A stretch of 64,000 nucleotides of DNA from Ampullaceana balthica. Lineage: Eukaryota > Mollusca > Gastropoda > Lymnaeidae. Positions 36,684 to 51,600 of this stretch are shown piece after piece. How positions within the stretch are numbered: position 1 is the first letter of the stretch; each line of letters begins with the position of its first letter. The notes under the pieces were generated by a model. The model had not been told where the DNA came from. It saw only the letters and a list, made by a program, of their open reading frames with translations, and did no database searches. Both the position numbers and the translations under genes were made by a program. The stretch lies in the NCBI GenBank assembly GCA_944989445.1, contig CALYLW010000682.1:37815-101814 (forward strand), in the 5' to 3' direction.

Positions 36684-39600
36684 ATGTCAATGAAGAAAAT
36701 AACACACCAGCTAATAAACCTGCCAGGATCTTTTAAGCATCATTCTGTGAGTGTGCGTTTTCTGCACAAAAATAATAAATGTAACCATGAACAGACACTT
36801 GTTTCAAAGACGTACTCTATAACCACACCAATTTATTATGTTAATGCAGGTATGGTGATCTTTTTATCAAATATTTTGTTAAAATTACTGTGATAATAAA
36901 ATATCTCATAGTGGTTCCTGTAATAATTGTTGTTGTTTTTTTAATGTGTTACACTTAGGAAATAGTTGGTAAGATTTTAAATATAAATCTTTTTACTTGA
37001 ATACTTATTACTAACAAGGTACTTTTAAATCAATTTTGTTTGCTAACCTCTTAAACCCTTGTTGTGTAAAAAAATATAGTTCTTTTATTAGGGGTCTACG
37101 ATATGCCGATATTGCCGATACCGATATTACCGATATTTATTTTGCCGATATGAGTATTTGTTAGGACAAAAACCAGCGGTCATATTTGATGACATCATTC
37201 TTAAATTTATCACTCCTAATTATTTATCTTTTTTATTAGGTGACTACCGATATGCATTTCCGCCAATATTACAGATATTTTTTTGCCGATATGAATATTT
37301 GTTAGGACAAAAACCAGCGGTCTTATTTGATGACATCATTCTTAAATTTATCACTCCTAATTACTTATATTTTATATTAGGGGTCTACCGATAAGCATTT
37401 TTGCCGATATTTCCGATATGAGTGCCGATATGAGTATTTGTTAGGACAAAAATAACAGCGGTCATATTTGATGACGTCATTCTTAAATGTATCACTCGTA
37501 ATTATTTATATTTTATAATTAAGGGGTCTACCGATATGCAGTTTTGCAGATATTACCGATTTTTTTTCCCGAAACGAAGTTTTCGATGTGTTTACAAGTT
37601 CCAGATCATGACCTACATAGGACTCATAACAAAACGAACAGTCCTTTATAAAATGTACAAGCAAAATTAGGAACTCCTTTTGAAACTTCAACGTTGACTC
37701 AAAATTATTAATTCTAACCAATAGTTTAATGGCTTTTGCACACGGCCATCTTTATGGATGAAACAATGAGAACAAAGTAATAGTAATAGAGTGAAAATGA
37801 GGTTGAAGGTTGTATGGTTGCCAATGACAACAAGTCTTCACACGGTACATTTTGTTATTCCATACGAAACGAAATGTTTTAGACATCTGCGATTCTGCGT
37901 GCATCTTTGCTATTAGAGCAATTACGTGAACATAATGTTTACATGTTATATATTTACACAGTATTTCTGAGTATACGAAAATCGGCCGATACCTAAACAA
38001 TATCAAAGCACATGGCACACTGTATCGTGGCTGCACATATTAATACTAGGACTCTTTTGACTATTTCAATACCGGTATCGGGGTCGATGTATTAATTTGT
38101 CGAGATATTGTAAATCTAAATGATAGTTTTTTTGTTTCCGTCTTTTTTGCGGGTCAAAATGTCACTTATTATGAAATATCGGTGACGTCAATATCGGGAC
38201 CTTTACATGCTGCCGATATCCAGATATCGGTGCCGATATATCGGTAGACCCCTATCTTTTATATCTAGGTCCTTCTGCTTCAGACTTAATGAAAATACTG
38301 CCAAACAATACAGTAATGTTCTCTGGAAATAAATATCTGTTATTGCTCACTTTTTAATCAGTTCCATGTACTGGTCACCTGACTGACTTCTAATTTTCTA
38401 AATCTTTTTCTCTCTTCTAGCCCCACACATAGGTCACCTCTACAGCTGTCTTCTAGCTGATGCATCAGCCAGATGGAATAAAATAAAAGGATCAAACACA
38501 TATTTTACAACAGGCACTGATGAGCATGGCTTGAAAGTAAGTTGTTCAGGTCCATATAAAGTTGAAGGAAAATTAATCTGGCATACTCAACAGAAGCTTT
38601 AACTATATTTTGTTTCTTTAAATTATTTAAAGTGTTTCAGCCAGTTGAAGTATCATTAGTACCTAATTTTGAGAATTCCCTTCATATTTCACAGTACTTA
38701 ATAGGCTGAAACTCCAGTGTGATCATTTATAATGTATTTTGTTTCATTTAATAAACTAGTATAAATGTAATCATTTTAAATATTTAAAAACAGATACAGC
38801 AAGCGGCTGCTGCCAGCAAGCTTGACCCAAAAACATTTTGTGATCAAGTTTCTCATAAATTTAAGGTTGGTCAATAAAAACCACAAATATGCAATCATTG
38901 CTTCTCTTTTCATGTTAAAATAAGTGTTAATCCTAGGTTTATATTTTAGTTTTTTTCATTTTGAATATATCATTTTACTCATCCCTTGAATAATCTACCC
39001 TTCTTGAAAAGTCCCCAAAAGAAAGTCTTAAGGACTTATAGAGACTTAGTTATAGTAATGGTAGAAATCACTTAAGTCAGTTCTTTTTGAAACAATGTAT
39101 AAACTTCTATTAAAGTGTCTGTGTTCTGTGGGTAAGATGGCTACATTCTCCCAAGATATAGTAGGGTTCTCTTTATTTGGGGTTCTCACAAGCTACGGAT
39201 AAACAGCTGATTGCATCCAACTTAGTTATGGGATTAGAACTGTTTAAATCTTACCTATTAAACTTGAAGCTTCCGAACTAGCTGAAATATTAATTAATAT
39301 TAAGTCAGTTTTCAATACAAATTTCATATCTGTCAAGCTTTTGTTCTTTTTTTGCAGTCTATGTTTGATGCTGCAGATATTAGTTACACCAGATTTATCA
39401 GGACAACAGAGGCTGATCACCATGAGGCTGTGATTGCATTCTGGGTAAGTTTGTACTCATTGGATGTCTCAAGCTATGATCTGCTGAAAATAATTATATC
39501 AAGTTGGTGATAAAAAAGTAAAAACAATATAACATACCGAGCTTTGATTTGTGTATTTAAGTTTTATTTGACTGTTATTTCAATATTATTTATACTTCAT

Positions 39601-42600
39601 TATACGTATACAGGAGTGTACAAAATCTGGTTAAGCTATAGCTCTCTTTTATTTTTTATAAGTTTTCCCTTGTAATTACTAATTATTCCCCCACCCCCCC
39701 AAAAATTTTAATAATAGGTGATATATATCTTTTTGTTTTAAATTACATAAATTTTGTATAAAATGCTTTGTAAATGTTAATAAAAGATGATATATATCTT
39801 TTTGTTTTACTTCACATAAATATTGTATAATTTTAATACGTTTTTATAGACAGTGGGGCCCACTTAACTCCAGCCCGGTTAACTCGTCAGCTCTATTAAG
39901 TCGACGTTTTTTTTTGGAACCGCCAAATTCTCTCTTTGTCTTTGCATTTTTTCATTGGTTAATTCGATTTTTTTAAGTCGCCAAGCCCTAATATTTCAAG
40001 CACCAATGAGTGCCAAATTTGCAATTTAACGTCGGTTAGCTCGATCCCTGTCTGTTCGCCTAGCAATGCATTTTGGCATTTTTAGTTCAAAACAGTGTTG
40101 ACATCTCGCTTTCTTCGAGACTTCCGGCTATTGTGTGATTCTACGAGATTTCAATAAAAATTACCGGATGTTTTTACTTTCAATATGATTCCGTTTGTTG
40201 AGTATGTAATCACCAGAGGTACTCACAAATCGCATTAGTGGTCTTTAATCCGTCATTATTTCGCTGTGCATGTTATATTATTATTAAACTTAATTCATTT
40301 TCTGATGCATTAATCATTTTATTTTTTAAGATAAACAAATATCTTTAGAAAAGAAAATAAAGGTTTGTATCGAGAATCGACTGTGGTTTTTATATAATTA
40401 AATAAAAAATTATTATTATTCTTTAAAAATTTTGTTGTTGCTTTGTTACCAATAAGATACGCGACTGTGACTAACACGCGCGTGACAGTGAAATCAAATC
40501 ATTTTCTTAATATTCTAGTAGATATATAATGTACACGTCATCACTGTTGTAGGTTGAATTCTGATAAGGTCAAGGCCACATTTGTTACTATTTATATTAC
40601 AAGTTACACGTATTATTTGATTGACGGAGGAAATTCGAGTGCGGTCTCATAGTGACAGATATCCTGCACGTCAAAAGCAGTAAACTTAAAATTACCATAT
40701 TGATATGTTTATTTTTGTTTAAATTCGCCGATTCGACGAGCATTGCAAACACGCGCCATGAGGCGAGGCGAAAAATTTGACCATTAACGCATGCGCAGAC
40801 AATTATAAACTGGTAACTTTTTTAAAAATTAAATTGAATCGAATATATATATATATATAAATTCCCGACTAGTCATAACTTTTCCCGACTATTTCCCGAC
40901 TCTCGACTGAGTGGGAACCCTGGGTTATATTTAAATTATTTAAATTGATTGCAGTCTCACCCCCCATTACGTTATATTTAAACGGTCCTTAAAAATGAAC
41001 GGTCTTAACAAACTTAGGAAAGAGTGAAGAAATATTAGGGTCGCGATATTCCGATACGATTCCGATTAATCGTCCCATCACTAATTAACGCACATCATGT
41101 ATATAATTATAAAGAAATTTCAAGCGCATGTTAATATTTTGCCGCCATATTGGTTTTCGTTTAACTCGGTGATCGGTTATCTCGGCGCCATTTTGCATAC
41201 CGCGAGGCCATCGACTTAAGCAGGTCCCACTGTATATCTTTTTGTTTTACCTTACATCAATATTGTATAAATCTAATAAGTAGCCAAACCAAATAGTTTA
41301 TTTTTATTTTGAATAGGGTCGGATTGTTTTGTAATTTTTATTTTCATTAAAATATCTTTTTTTGTTTTCATATTGCCCTTGTTGAAATTCAGAATCGTCT
41401 GAAAGAACGTGGACATATATACAAGGGTATTTACTCTGGATGGTACTCTATCTCTGACGAGGCATTTCTCTCTGAAGAAGATGTGGAGGATAAATGTTTA
41501 CCAGATGGCAGCACCATCAAGGTCACTTTGACATAATGTTTTGTTTTTAAACTATTTTTAGATTCATGCAATGCTTCTCTTCAAAATCAACTGTTATTGA
41601 AATAATATCCCATTTTTCCTAATTGAGTTAACACGAGATAAGACATATATTATATGGGAATTCAGGTCAAATATGTAGCCGAGTGAAGGCTTAAATTTTA
41701 AACAGGTTCACAAAATTAAATGTGGGACTTAAGCAGTTGTTTCTAACAGATTTTTATTTAACAACAATGGAACATTATTCACCACGTTCACTTCTTCTTT
41801 TTCGCTCCCAACTCTCTCTGTCTACTTCCTGTCTTGTATATCATACCTAGTCCATCTCAGTGCAGTGCACATGGTGCGGCGCTGTGTGGGTGTGCACACT
41901 ACCACATATAGATAAGACATATATTATATATCATATGTGAATTCAGATGCTTGGACAACTATAGATAAGACATATTATATAGGAATACAGATGCTCGGAC
42001 TACAAGCCTTGATCCTCCTCACCATTTCAGTTACTGACTTAGGCCTAACACTTATATTTTTAAATGTAGACACTTGGTATACTTAAACTCAGCAAATGAA
42101 TGTTAAGCTATTCATATTTAGTCTAAAATCAACTTTGAACTCAATCAGCCAACGCTCTTTTTTAGACCTGCCTGCTGATTTTGTTTAAAATTTCGGCTGG
42201 CTGACATAATTTTTCGGCTGATATCCAGATTAGCCGGATTTCTCCGTAAATTGACATTTGCAGCTGATTTTTGGCTGAAGACTGGCCAATAATGAAGAAA
42301 TAAAACTTCAGCAATACAACACGTTTACAATACTTCAGAAAAAGTTTTATTATTTTTAACAATAGAAAAAAAACACAGTTTTATATGCTGTCCTACTAAT
42401 ACAGTGCATGAATGCATTCCACTCATTGAGTTTCTGTCACTCAATACCTTATAGGCACTTAGAATATATATACATCAGTTTATAATTGTCATGAATAAAA
42501 CAAACGCGATGTAGTTTATCAGCTGTTAGGCTTGATCGTTTCCTGTTTATTATCAAACCAGCAACTGAAAACATGCACTCCACCGGTACAGATGATGCTG

Positions 42601-45600
42601 ATGATTATAGGTGAAGACGAGTCAGTTGAGTAAGTTGTGGATACGAGGATGATGCAGCACTGCTACGACAGAAAGCGAGAACATCATTAAACAGAACAAC
42701 AGGCGCCGTCAAATAGTTTGCAATTTCCACAGCTAACTGAAATAAATGTTCATAAAAATCAAAACACAACAGTACTAGCTGCTAGGTTATATAACATTTC
42801 ATTATAGTACACAGTAGATGTAATATTTAGTTTGTTCAGTTAATAGATACCAGTGAATATATTGGAATAAAAACCTATACTAAATGTCACTAAAAGTATT
42901 TAAATAGCCTAGTATTTAAATACTAGGGATCTACCGATATGCATTTTTGACGATATTGCCGATACTGATATTACCGATATTTTTTTTGCCGATATGAGTA
43001 TTTTTTGGAACAAAAACCAGCGATCTTATTTGATGACGTCATTCTTAAATTTATCACTCCTAGTTATTTATCTTTTATAATTTAGAGGTCTACCGATATG
43101 CAGTTTTGCCGATATTACCGATATTTTGTTTTGCAGAAACAGGTTTGCAGAAACAAGGTTTCTGATTTGTTTACAAGTTCCAGATCATGACCTACATATG
43201 ACTCATGTCAAAACGAACCGTCCTTTGTAAAAATGTACAAGCAAGATTAGGAACTCCTTTTAAAAATTCATCTTTGACTCATAATTATTAATTCTAACCA
43301 ATAGTTTAATGGCTTTTGCACACGGCCATCTTTTATGATGAAACAATGAGAACAAAGTAATAGTAATAGAGTGAAAATGAGGTTGAAGGTTGTATGGTTG
43401 CCAATGACAACAAGTCTTCACACGGTACATTTTGTTATTCCATACGAAACGAAATGTTTTAGACATCTGCGATTCTGCGTGCATCTTTGCTATTAGAGCA
43501 ATTACGTGAACATAATGTTTACATGTTATCCATTTATTAGAGCAATTACGGTATACTTGGCATCGGCACTATTTACACAGTATTTCCGAGTATACTAAAA
43601 TCGGCCGATACCTAAACAATATCATAGCACATGGCACACTGTATCGTGGCTGTACATATTAATACTAGGGCTCTTTTGGCTATTTCAATACCGGTATCAG
43701 GGTCGATATATTAATTTGTCGAGATATTGTAAATCTAAATGATTTTTTTTTGGTCAAAATTTCACTTATTATGAAATATCGGTGACGTCAATATCGGGAC
43801 CTTTACATGCTACAGATACCGATATGCCGATATCCAGATATCGGTGCCGATATATCGGCCAACCGATATATCGGTAGACCCCTATTAAATACTGTATCTA
43901 TTTTAAATTTTTTTTATTGCAAACTGAGTTGTCTATTGAGAGCAAAATAAAGCGACAACTGTTTCAATGCCAATAAATTAACAAAGAATACCATATCAGT
44001 ACAATCGTTAGGTGACTGTTCAGTTCTCAGCTTATTCATCAGCTCCATTCGCAACCGCTTATATCGGCTTTCTTCAGAAATATCGCCACTGACCAGCTGT
44101 GAATGCGATACATCAGCTTCAGACATGATGAATCCACGGGCCACTGCTGACTGTATGGCATTCTACAGAATTGTGGTTGCTTCTGACCTTGGAATCAATA
44201 ATTTGGAATCTGGATCAAGCAGCTGATGCAGGTTGATGTGATCATTGACAGGAAATCGATGGTCAAGTTGCTTGAGAACTAACAGCTTGATCATTCGTAT
44301 CTTGTCATCATAGACATTTGATGCAGTGCAGTTCTTTCTGATGGCATTGAACAGCTGAAGAGATCAGTTAGGTCTTGGGATGGTTTCAGAAAGGTAACGA
44401 GTTCACTTAAGAAGTCAATTTCATCTTCATGGAGACAAATATCAACTCGACTAATACGCTTGAGAGTACTTTGAACTTCCCTTTTCAAGTCAAGTATAGG
44501 TTGAACCATCATCAGTGTTAAATTCCAACGCGTTGGACATGATGCCTTCACTGACTTATGATTGTGTGTATGACTGTCAACGATGGCGTCAGTGCTGCTC
44601 TCAGAGGCGTCCTCTATTGATACACTGAACTGATCGTCTACAAGAAGCAATTCACAAACTGAAGACTTGCCTTATTTCAGGGTCTTGATCATTTCTTTAT
44701 CCTCTTTGAATGCTGCCTTGTCTTCTTTGATTGCAGTCTTGAAATGAAGTACAGTTACAATGTTGCGGCACTTTTGGAGCATCTGCAGAACGTCATTTCT
44801 ATTGATGCTGTCGGTAGTAAGCAGAAGGTGCAGCGCTTGTGCTGTACAGTGCCGATACGAGTCAACCTTCAGAAGTTTTGAAGTCTTTATCATATTTGCA
44901 GCACCATCATGGCATCTAGTTACGAACAGCTGTCTGGGATCAACAGAAAAGCTTTTCAGAACAGAGCTGATATGGTCAGCAAGGTCATGTGCAGCATGAG
45001 TAGGCAATGCGTGACAGCCAAGTGTGACAATGTTATACTTCCAGTCCTGTTCTAAAAAGGAGGCCCGGATGCCAAGATAGTTGATAGCCCGGTAGCGACT
45101 GGTCCATCCATCAAACATCAGACAAAGTGAATTTACTTCAGCCACTTTAGTTTTGACTGCTGACCTGACGGCTTGGTAAACATCTAGGGCTGTTCCAGCA
45201 AATGTTATAGGTGCCGCTATGTTGAGAGATGAAGAATTTTGAAGAAGTCAACAAAACCATCTTTAGCCACATTTTCAAAGGCAAGCAAGTCTCTACTGAA
45301 CCAGATAACTATATCTCTTGTCAGTTCATGCCTTGATGTTGCCTGAAATTGACTGTTGCCTTCTCCATACTTACGGAAATATCCCAAAATTTTATTTGAC
45401 TTTTCTTCACTTTGTACTGACACATCATGCTTGACACTTAAGTGAAGATTCATATTGCCCCTTGATGTTGTTACAGCAAAAATTGTTACTTTTGAAATGT
45501 GACACTTGTCACCCATTGACCAGTGAGACACAGCTGACAATAAACTCGATCTTCGTCAACATTTCTCCCATCAGCAGAGAACAGGCCACCAAAATATTTC

Positions 45601-48600
45601 CGGCATTGTGCTTTAGAATTTCCACGTTGGCTAGGCGGTTTAGGTTTTACTTGTAGTTTTTTAAGGAACTGCCTCTCTTCCCGGTTTAGATAACATTAGC
45701 TCACATATGAGTTCACCTAAAATCATCATATAGAATTGTTACATTAGAAATGATATAACATAAAAGTCATCAGTTATTGACTAAATTAAGCATTTAATTA
45801 ATAATTAATTGAAACAATTTAGGCTTACCTTTCTACTAGTAGAAGATCGTTGAGCCATAATAGAGTAATAATAAATCGTCTATTAACGACAGAGGTTAAC
45901 GATAACTTAAATTAATTAATTAATTTATTTGTATTTTATTTCTTATTTTATTAATTAAGATTGTGAGATAAAAATAACTCGCATTGGGCGATGATACCCT
46001 GACTTTAATCATAATCGGCATCCTTCCGTCTCGCATCACCGTTGAGTTGGGTTGCATTTCCTAGAGTGGCTGTGCAGTCCTATCCTTGATTGACAGTCTT
46101 TACCACAGCTTTTACACACGAGTTCTGTGCTTCCGAATGTTTTGGCATTACTCCTAGCTCTTCTGTCTGCAGCCTCCTCCATCCGTCGCTCCTCGGCTAC
46201 CATGACGCCCTCTTTGACAACTGTGCGCCATGTAGATCGGTCTTCTGCCTTACACTCCTTGTCGCTTGTGCGTATTCTGGCTGCTTTCGTGTCTCTTTGG
46301 CAGACATCTTTAAATTGCAGACGTGGGCGACCTGTCTTCCTCTTTCCCGATGCCAGTTCTCCATATAGGATGTCCTTGGGGATGCGGCCAGGGCTCATTC
46401 TTTTAACGTGTCCTAGCTATCTCAAGCGTCTTTCACTAAGGATTGAGAACATGCTTTGGGTATTGGCACGCATTAGGACCTCAGTATTAGGCACTTTGTC
46501 TTGCCATTTAATGCCAAGGATGTGACGCAGGCATCTCAAGTGGAAGCTATTAAACTTGCGCTCTTGGGATGTATAAGTGGTCCATGTCTCGCTCCCCTAT
46601 AGCAGTCTACTAATGACGCAGGCTCTATAGACACACAGTTTGGGTACCTCTGTTAACTTGGTGTTTTGCCAGACCCGTTTATTTAATTTAGCCATTGTGG
46701 CAGCTGCCTTGCCAATTCTACTGTTCATTTCCTCTTCAATGGACAGTGTACTGGAGACCTTGGAACCCAAGTAGGTGAAGGTGTCCACAACCTCAAAGTT
46801 TTCATTGTCGATATTGATGGTAGGAGGAGGTTGTCTGTCTTGGGCCATGATGTTTGTCTTTTTCAAGCTGATTTGCAGACCAAATTCTTTGCGGGCATTG
46901 GAGAAGCTTGACACGAGTTGTTGAAAACCAGTTTCTGTGTGTGCTGTTAGTGCCGCATCATCCACAAAGAGTAGCTCACGAATCAGGACATCTGTCGTTT
47001 TGGTCTTGGCTCGGAGGCGGGCAGTGTTGAAAAGTCCTCTATCAGCTCCGGGTTGTAACCAGATTCCATCACTGCTATCCTTGAATGCGTATCGAAGCAG
47101 TACAGATACGAATATTGCAAACAGTGTTGGTGCAAGCACACAACCTAGTTTAACTCCGCTGCTGACTGGAAAGTCTTCTGACGTAGCTCCATCAAACTGC
47201 ACTGTGACCTGCATATTTTCATGGAATTGTCTGATGATGGCAAGTAGGTGTGGGGGACAGCCGATTTTTACCAGGATTTGGTATACCCCTTTGCGACTGA
47301 CGAAATCAAAGGCTTTCGTAAGGTCCACAAAGACAATGTATAGCGGCATTTGATGCTCTCTGCATTTTTCCTGGAGCTTTTGTATGGAGAACACCATGTC
47401 TATGGTAGACCGACCAGCCCGGAAACCGCACTGAGATTCTGGATAGACACAGGATGCTAGACTCTGTAAACGTGTTAGCATGACACGGGCGAAGGCCTTT
47501 CCTACAATACTAAGGAGTGAGATGCTGCGATAGTTATTGCAGTCACTTCTATCGCCCTTGTTTTTATAGTGTCACTATATTGCATCCTTTAGGTCTTGGG
47601 GGATGTAGCCCTGCTCCCAGCAAAGGGACAGAAGCTTGTGCAATGGTTGGAGTAAAGCTGTCTTGCCACTCTTTAGTGCTTCTGGTGGTATGCCATCATT
47701 CCCAGGGGCTTTTCCACTTGCTAGGCTGTCAATTGCTTTGCTCAGCTCTTCCTGTGTGGACATGACATCAAGTTCTTCCATGAGTGGCATATCGGGGATG
47801 TCATCTAGAGCGGTGCTGGAGACTGTGGTAACTGTTGAATACAGTTCCAGATAATGCTCAACCCACCGTTTTCGCTGTCCTGCCTGGTCTTGGATAATTT
47901 CTCCACTTTTGGTTTTTAAGGGGGCAACTTTGGTCATCAAAGGGCCATTTGCTTTTTTGATATTTTCATACATGTCTTTGGCATTGCCCATGTCTGCAGC
48001 TAATTGTATGCCAGAGCAGTGGTTAAGCCATTAGCTATTGGCACATTGGCGTGCAACTTTTTGGGCATACGACTTTGCTGTTTTTAAGGCATGCAGCCTG
48101 TCGGGTGTGGGCTTTTCCTTGTAGGCCATAAGAGCTTTTCTTTTGGCTTCAGTGACAGGTTTCATCTCGTCCCAATATTCATCAAACCAGTCCGTGTTTT
48201 TGTGAGATTTCTTGCCAAAGGCATGTATTGCTGATGTATAGATTGTGTCTCTGAGATATGTCCATTTGGAGAAGGCAGGCCATGACGGGATAGACGACCC
48301 TGACTTTATTTAATAAATAAAAAGCCAGATAACTAATTACATTTACAGTAGGCCTGCAATGATCTTGAGTATGTTTTTAAAAGATATTAAGTTGAAGGCA
48401 TGTACAATAACTTCATGTTGAGCTTTTGTTCTTGTTGTTTTATACAGGATCTCATCCCCAAAATCAAGTGTAATATGTTTAATACTCTCTTTTTTTTTAC
48501 ATAATTCAAAAACAAAAACCATGCATTTGTTGAACAGGTTTCAAAAGCTAGTGGTCATGTTGTGACTTGGTCTGAAGAAAACAACTATTTGTTCAAGCTC

Positions 48601-51600
48601 TCTGATCTGCAGCAACATCTTATTCAATGGTTAAACTCCCAAAAACGTATGTCAATATGTAGATTACAAATAGTGTTTCATTTAAAGTCAGTTCATATCC
48701 TTCATACATTGAACACATCCTTTTAATAAATGGCTATGTTTTAACGCCCAACCAAAGCATATACATTGTTAGGGAGAGATGTAGTGGCCTCCCCTCATAT
48801 CCCAATGTCAGTGTTTTCATTATTCCTTAGCTGATCTCAATGTTTTCATCATTCGTTAGCATTTCTCTGATCCCAATGTTTTCATCATTCGTTACCTTTT
48901 ATTTGATCCCAATGTCAGTGTTTTCATCATGTTTAAATATTTTTCAGCCATTTTCCCCCAACAGTTTGAAACAAGCGTACGACACATGTTACATAATCTA
49001 CCAGATTTGTCCTTGACCAGAGATCGGATTAGATTACCTTGGGGAATACCTGTACCGGGGGATGAATCTCAAACCGTGAGCAATTGATTTGAATTAAATG
49101 TTAGTCAATGCTACAAACAGTTTACAATCATTTTAAATTTCTTCATGAAATATTAATATTTTGTCTAAATAATTAGGATTATGCGTGGAGCCAGTGGAGC
49201 ATATTTATTAAGTTACTCAGGAATTCTTAGGTTGGTGAAAATGGGAGATCAGTAATTCAGATTTATCCCTGGAAGATTTGCAGTTTTTTTTAAGTATCTA
49301 CTCTGTAGCTGCATATGTGACTGAACTTAGTTTCCCTCTTTGCAAAATGTGTACATTAATAAACAGTTTGTGTGTGTGTGTGAAAAATAAACATGGTGTC
49401 CTGGAAATGATTTATCTGCCCTTTTGCAAATAATAATCTGAAAATAATCATATGTTTATGAAGCCCATTTGGTGCATCTAAGTGAGTATTGGATTAAATG
49501 TATCCTAGCATAACATCACATCCAGATGATCCCATCTACTTGACGTGAGAGTTATCATTTTACTTATTTTTCTAGAGCTTGTTCATCCATTTAAAATGTA
49601 AACATTTATAGCTTAGCTGAGCTAGAGACTTGCATCATGTATTGGAAGTTGTCAGACTGACTCCCACCCCAGAGAACCTCAAAGTTATAAAATAATTATA
49701 TGTGTGAACACTTCCAAAGTATAAGTGTGTTGGATGTTACCCCTTGTCATTCATATCACAAGAGTTATTGGTTTAAACTGCACAAACTAGATGACAGATG
49801 TGCCTTAGTGAAGGGTTAACGAATGACCCAGCTTTTTTACTCTATTGGCAGATTTATGTATGGCTGGATGCACTGGTCAACTACCTCACTGTGACCGGCT
49901 ACCCGAAGGCTGGTTGGTTCCCCTGGCCACCAGATTGTCAGATCATTGGCAAAGACATTCTCAGGTCATCTAAAAATGTCTCATAGTTCATCTTTCTCAC
50001 AACCAACAAGTAGCATGCCTTCTTTAATTCTCCTCAATTTCAACCTCTCTCAACATTATATTGTCATATTTTTTTATTTTTAAAGTGAATCTTTGTTTTT
50101 CCAAACCAAAGTAATCCATGGGCTACCTTTTGCTAATAAAGTAATATTTCAATTGAACAGGTTCCATGCTATCTACTGGCCTGCATTTCTAATAGCAGCA
50201 GGCTTTGACCCACCTAAGAAGCTTGTAGTCCATTCTCACTGGCTGGTTGACAATGTCAAGGTCAGAGTAATTTTATCACTTGTCTGACTATCTTGTACTG
50301 TATAGAATTGTGTTGCATATCTATATAAGATAAAATTAAAATGTGTGTACATATATTTACACAAATATCTTAAAATAACTGTTGCTAAAGAGTTTATGAC
50401 ATGAACATAAGGATCCTTTGATAACTATGATAACACTCTCCACATGAACTTAATGATCCTTTGATAACTATGATAACACTCTTCACATGAACTTAAGGAT
50501 CCTTTGATAACTATGATAACACTCTTCACATGAACTTAAGGATCCTTTGATAACTATGATAACACTCTTCACATGAACTTAAGGATCCTTTGATAACTAT
50601 GATAACACTCTTCACATGAACTTAAGGATCCTTTGATAACTATGATAACACTCTTCACATGAACTTAAGGATCCTTTGATAACTATGATAACACTCTTCA
50701 CATGAACTTAAGGATCCTTTGATAACTATGATAACACTCTTCGCATGAACTTAACCCTACCGGCCCTGAAGCCCCCAGCCTAACTCTCCCCTATACCTGG
50801 GTTCCCTGGCATTAAAGAGAAAAAAATGAACATACTGTAAAATAAATTTACTTACATGCAAAGTAGTGCTTGGAATGGAATAAAACTTTGAGAAATTGTA
50901 GAAAATATGTTTATTTTTTATTTAGTGCCAAATTTGTACCTTTATGCGCTGATCCACTTAGCAGAAAAAATATTATTTCATAACACATGGATTGTCTGTA
51001 TAAGAAATTTAGGGATTTCGCTTGTTGTATCTGGAATGATTTGCTACACACGCTACACATGTCATAAACACAACACACTACTATAATTATCTCCAACATA
51101 GTGTTACTTGACCTAGAAACGTATTCTTGATAAAATTATGACTTAGATACTGAAAAAATCAAAAGAATAAAACACATAAACCAAGTTCCACTTTCCTGTC
51201 AAGTGCTTGATTCATCAGACACTCATCTTAAATTGAATTTTCAAAAACATTTCACATAATAACCACACACAAATAAATTCAAAACATTGTGGCAGCCATT
51301 TGCAATGACTTTTATTTAGGTTACACGCGATTGGTTAGTTATTTTTAGTACTTCCCTAGGGTTTTCCACATGCGTACCCGAAAACCTAGAATGCGGTAAC
51401 TTGTTATGTAGGAATTAAATATATTACCTAATATTCGGTAACTCGTGTCAGTAGGGTTAAGGATCCTTTGATAACTATGATAACACTCTTCACATGAACT
51501 TAAGGATCATTTGATAACTATGATAACACTCTTCACATGAACTTAAGGATCCTTTGATAACTATGATAACACTCTTCACATGAACTTAAGGATCCTTTGA

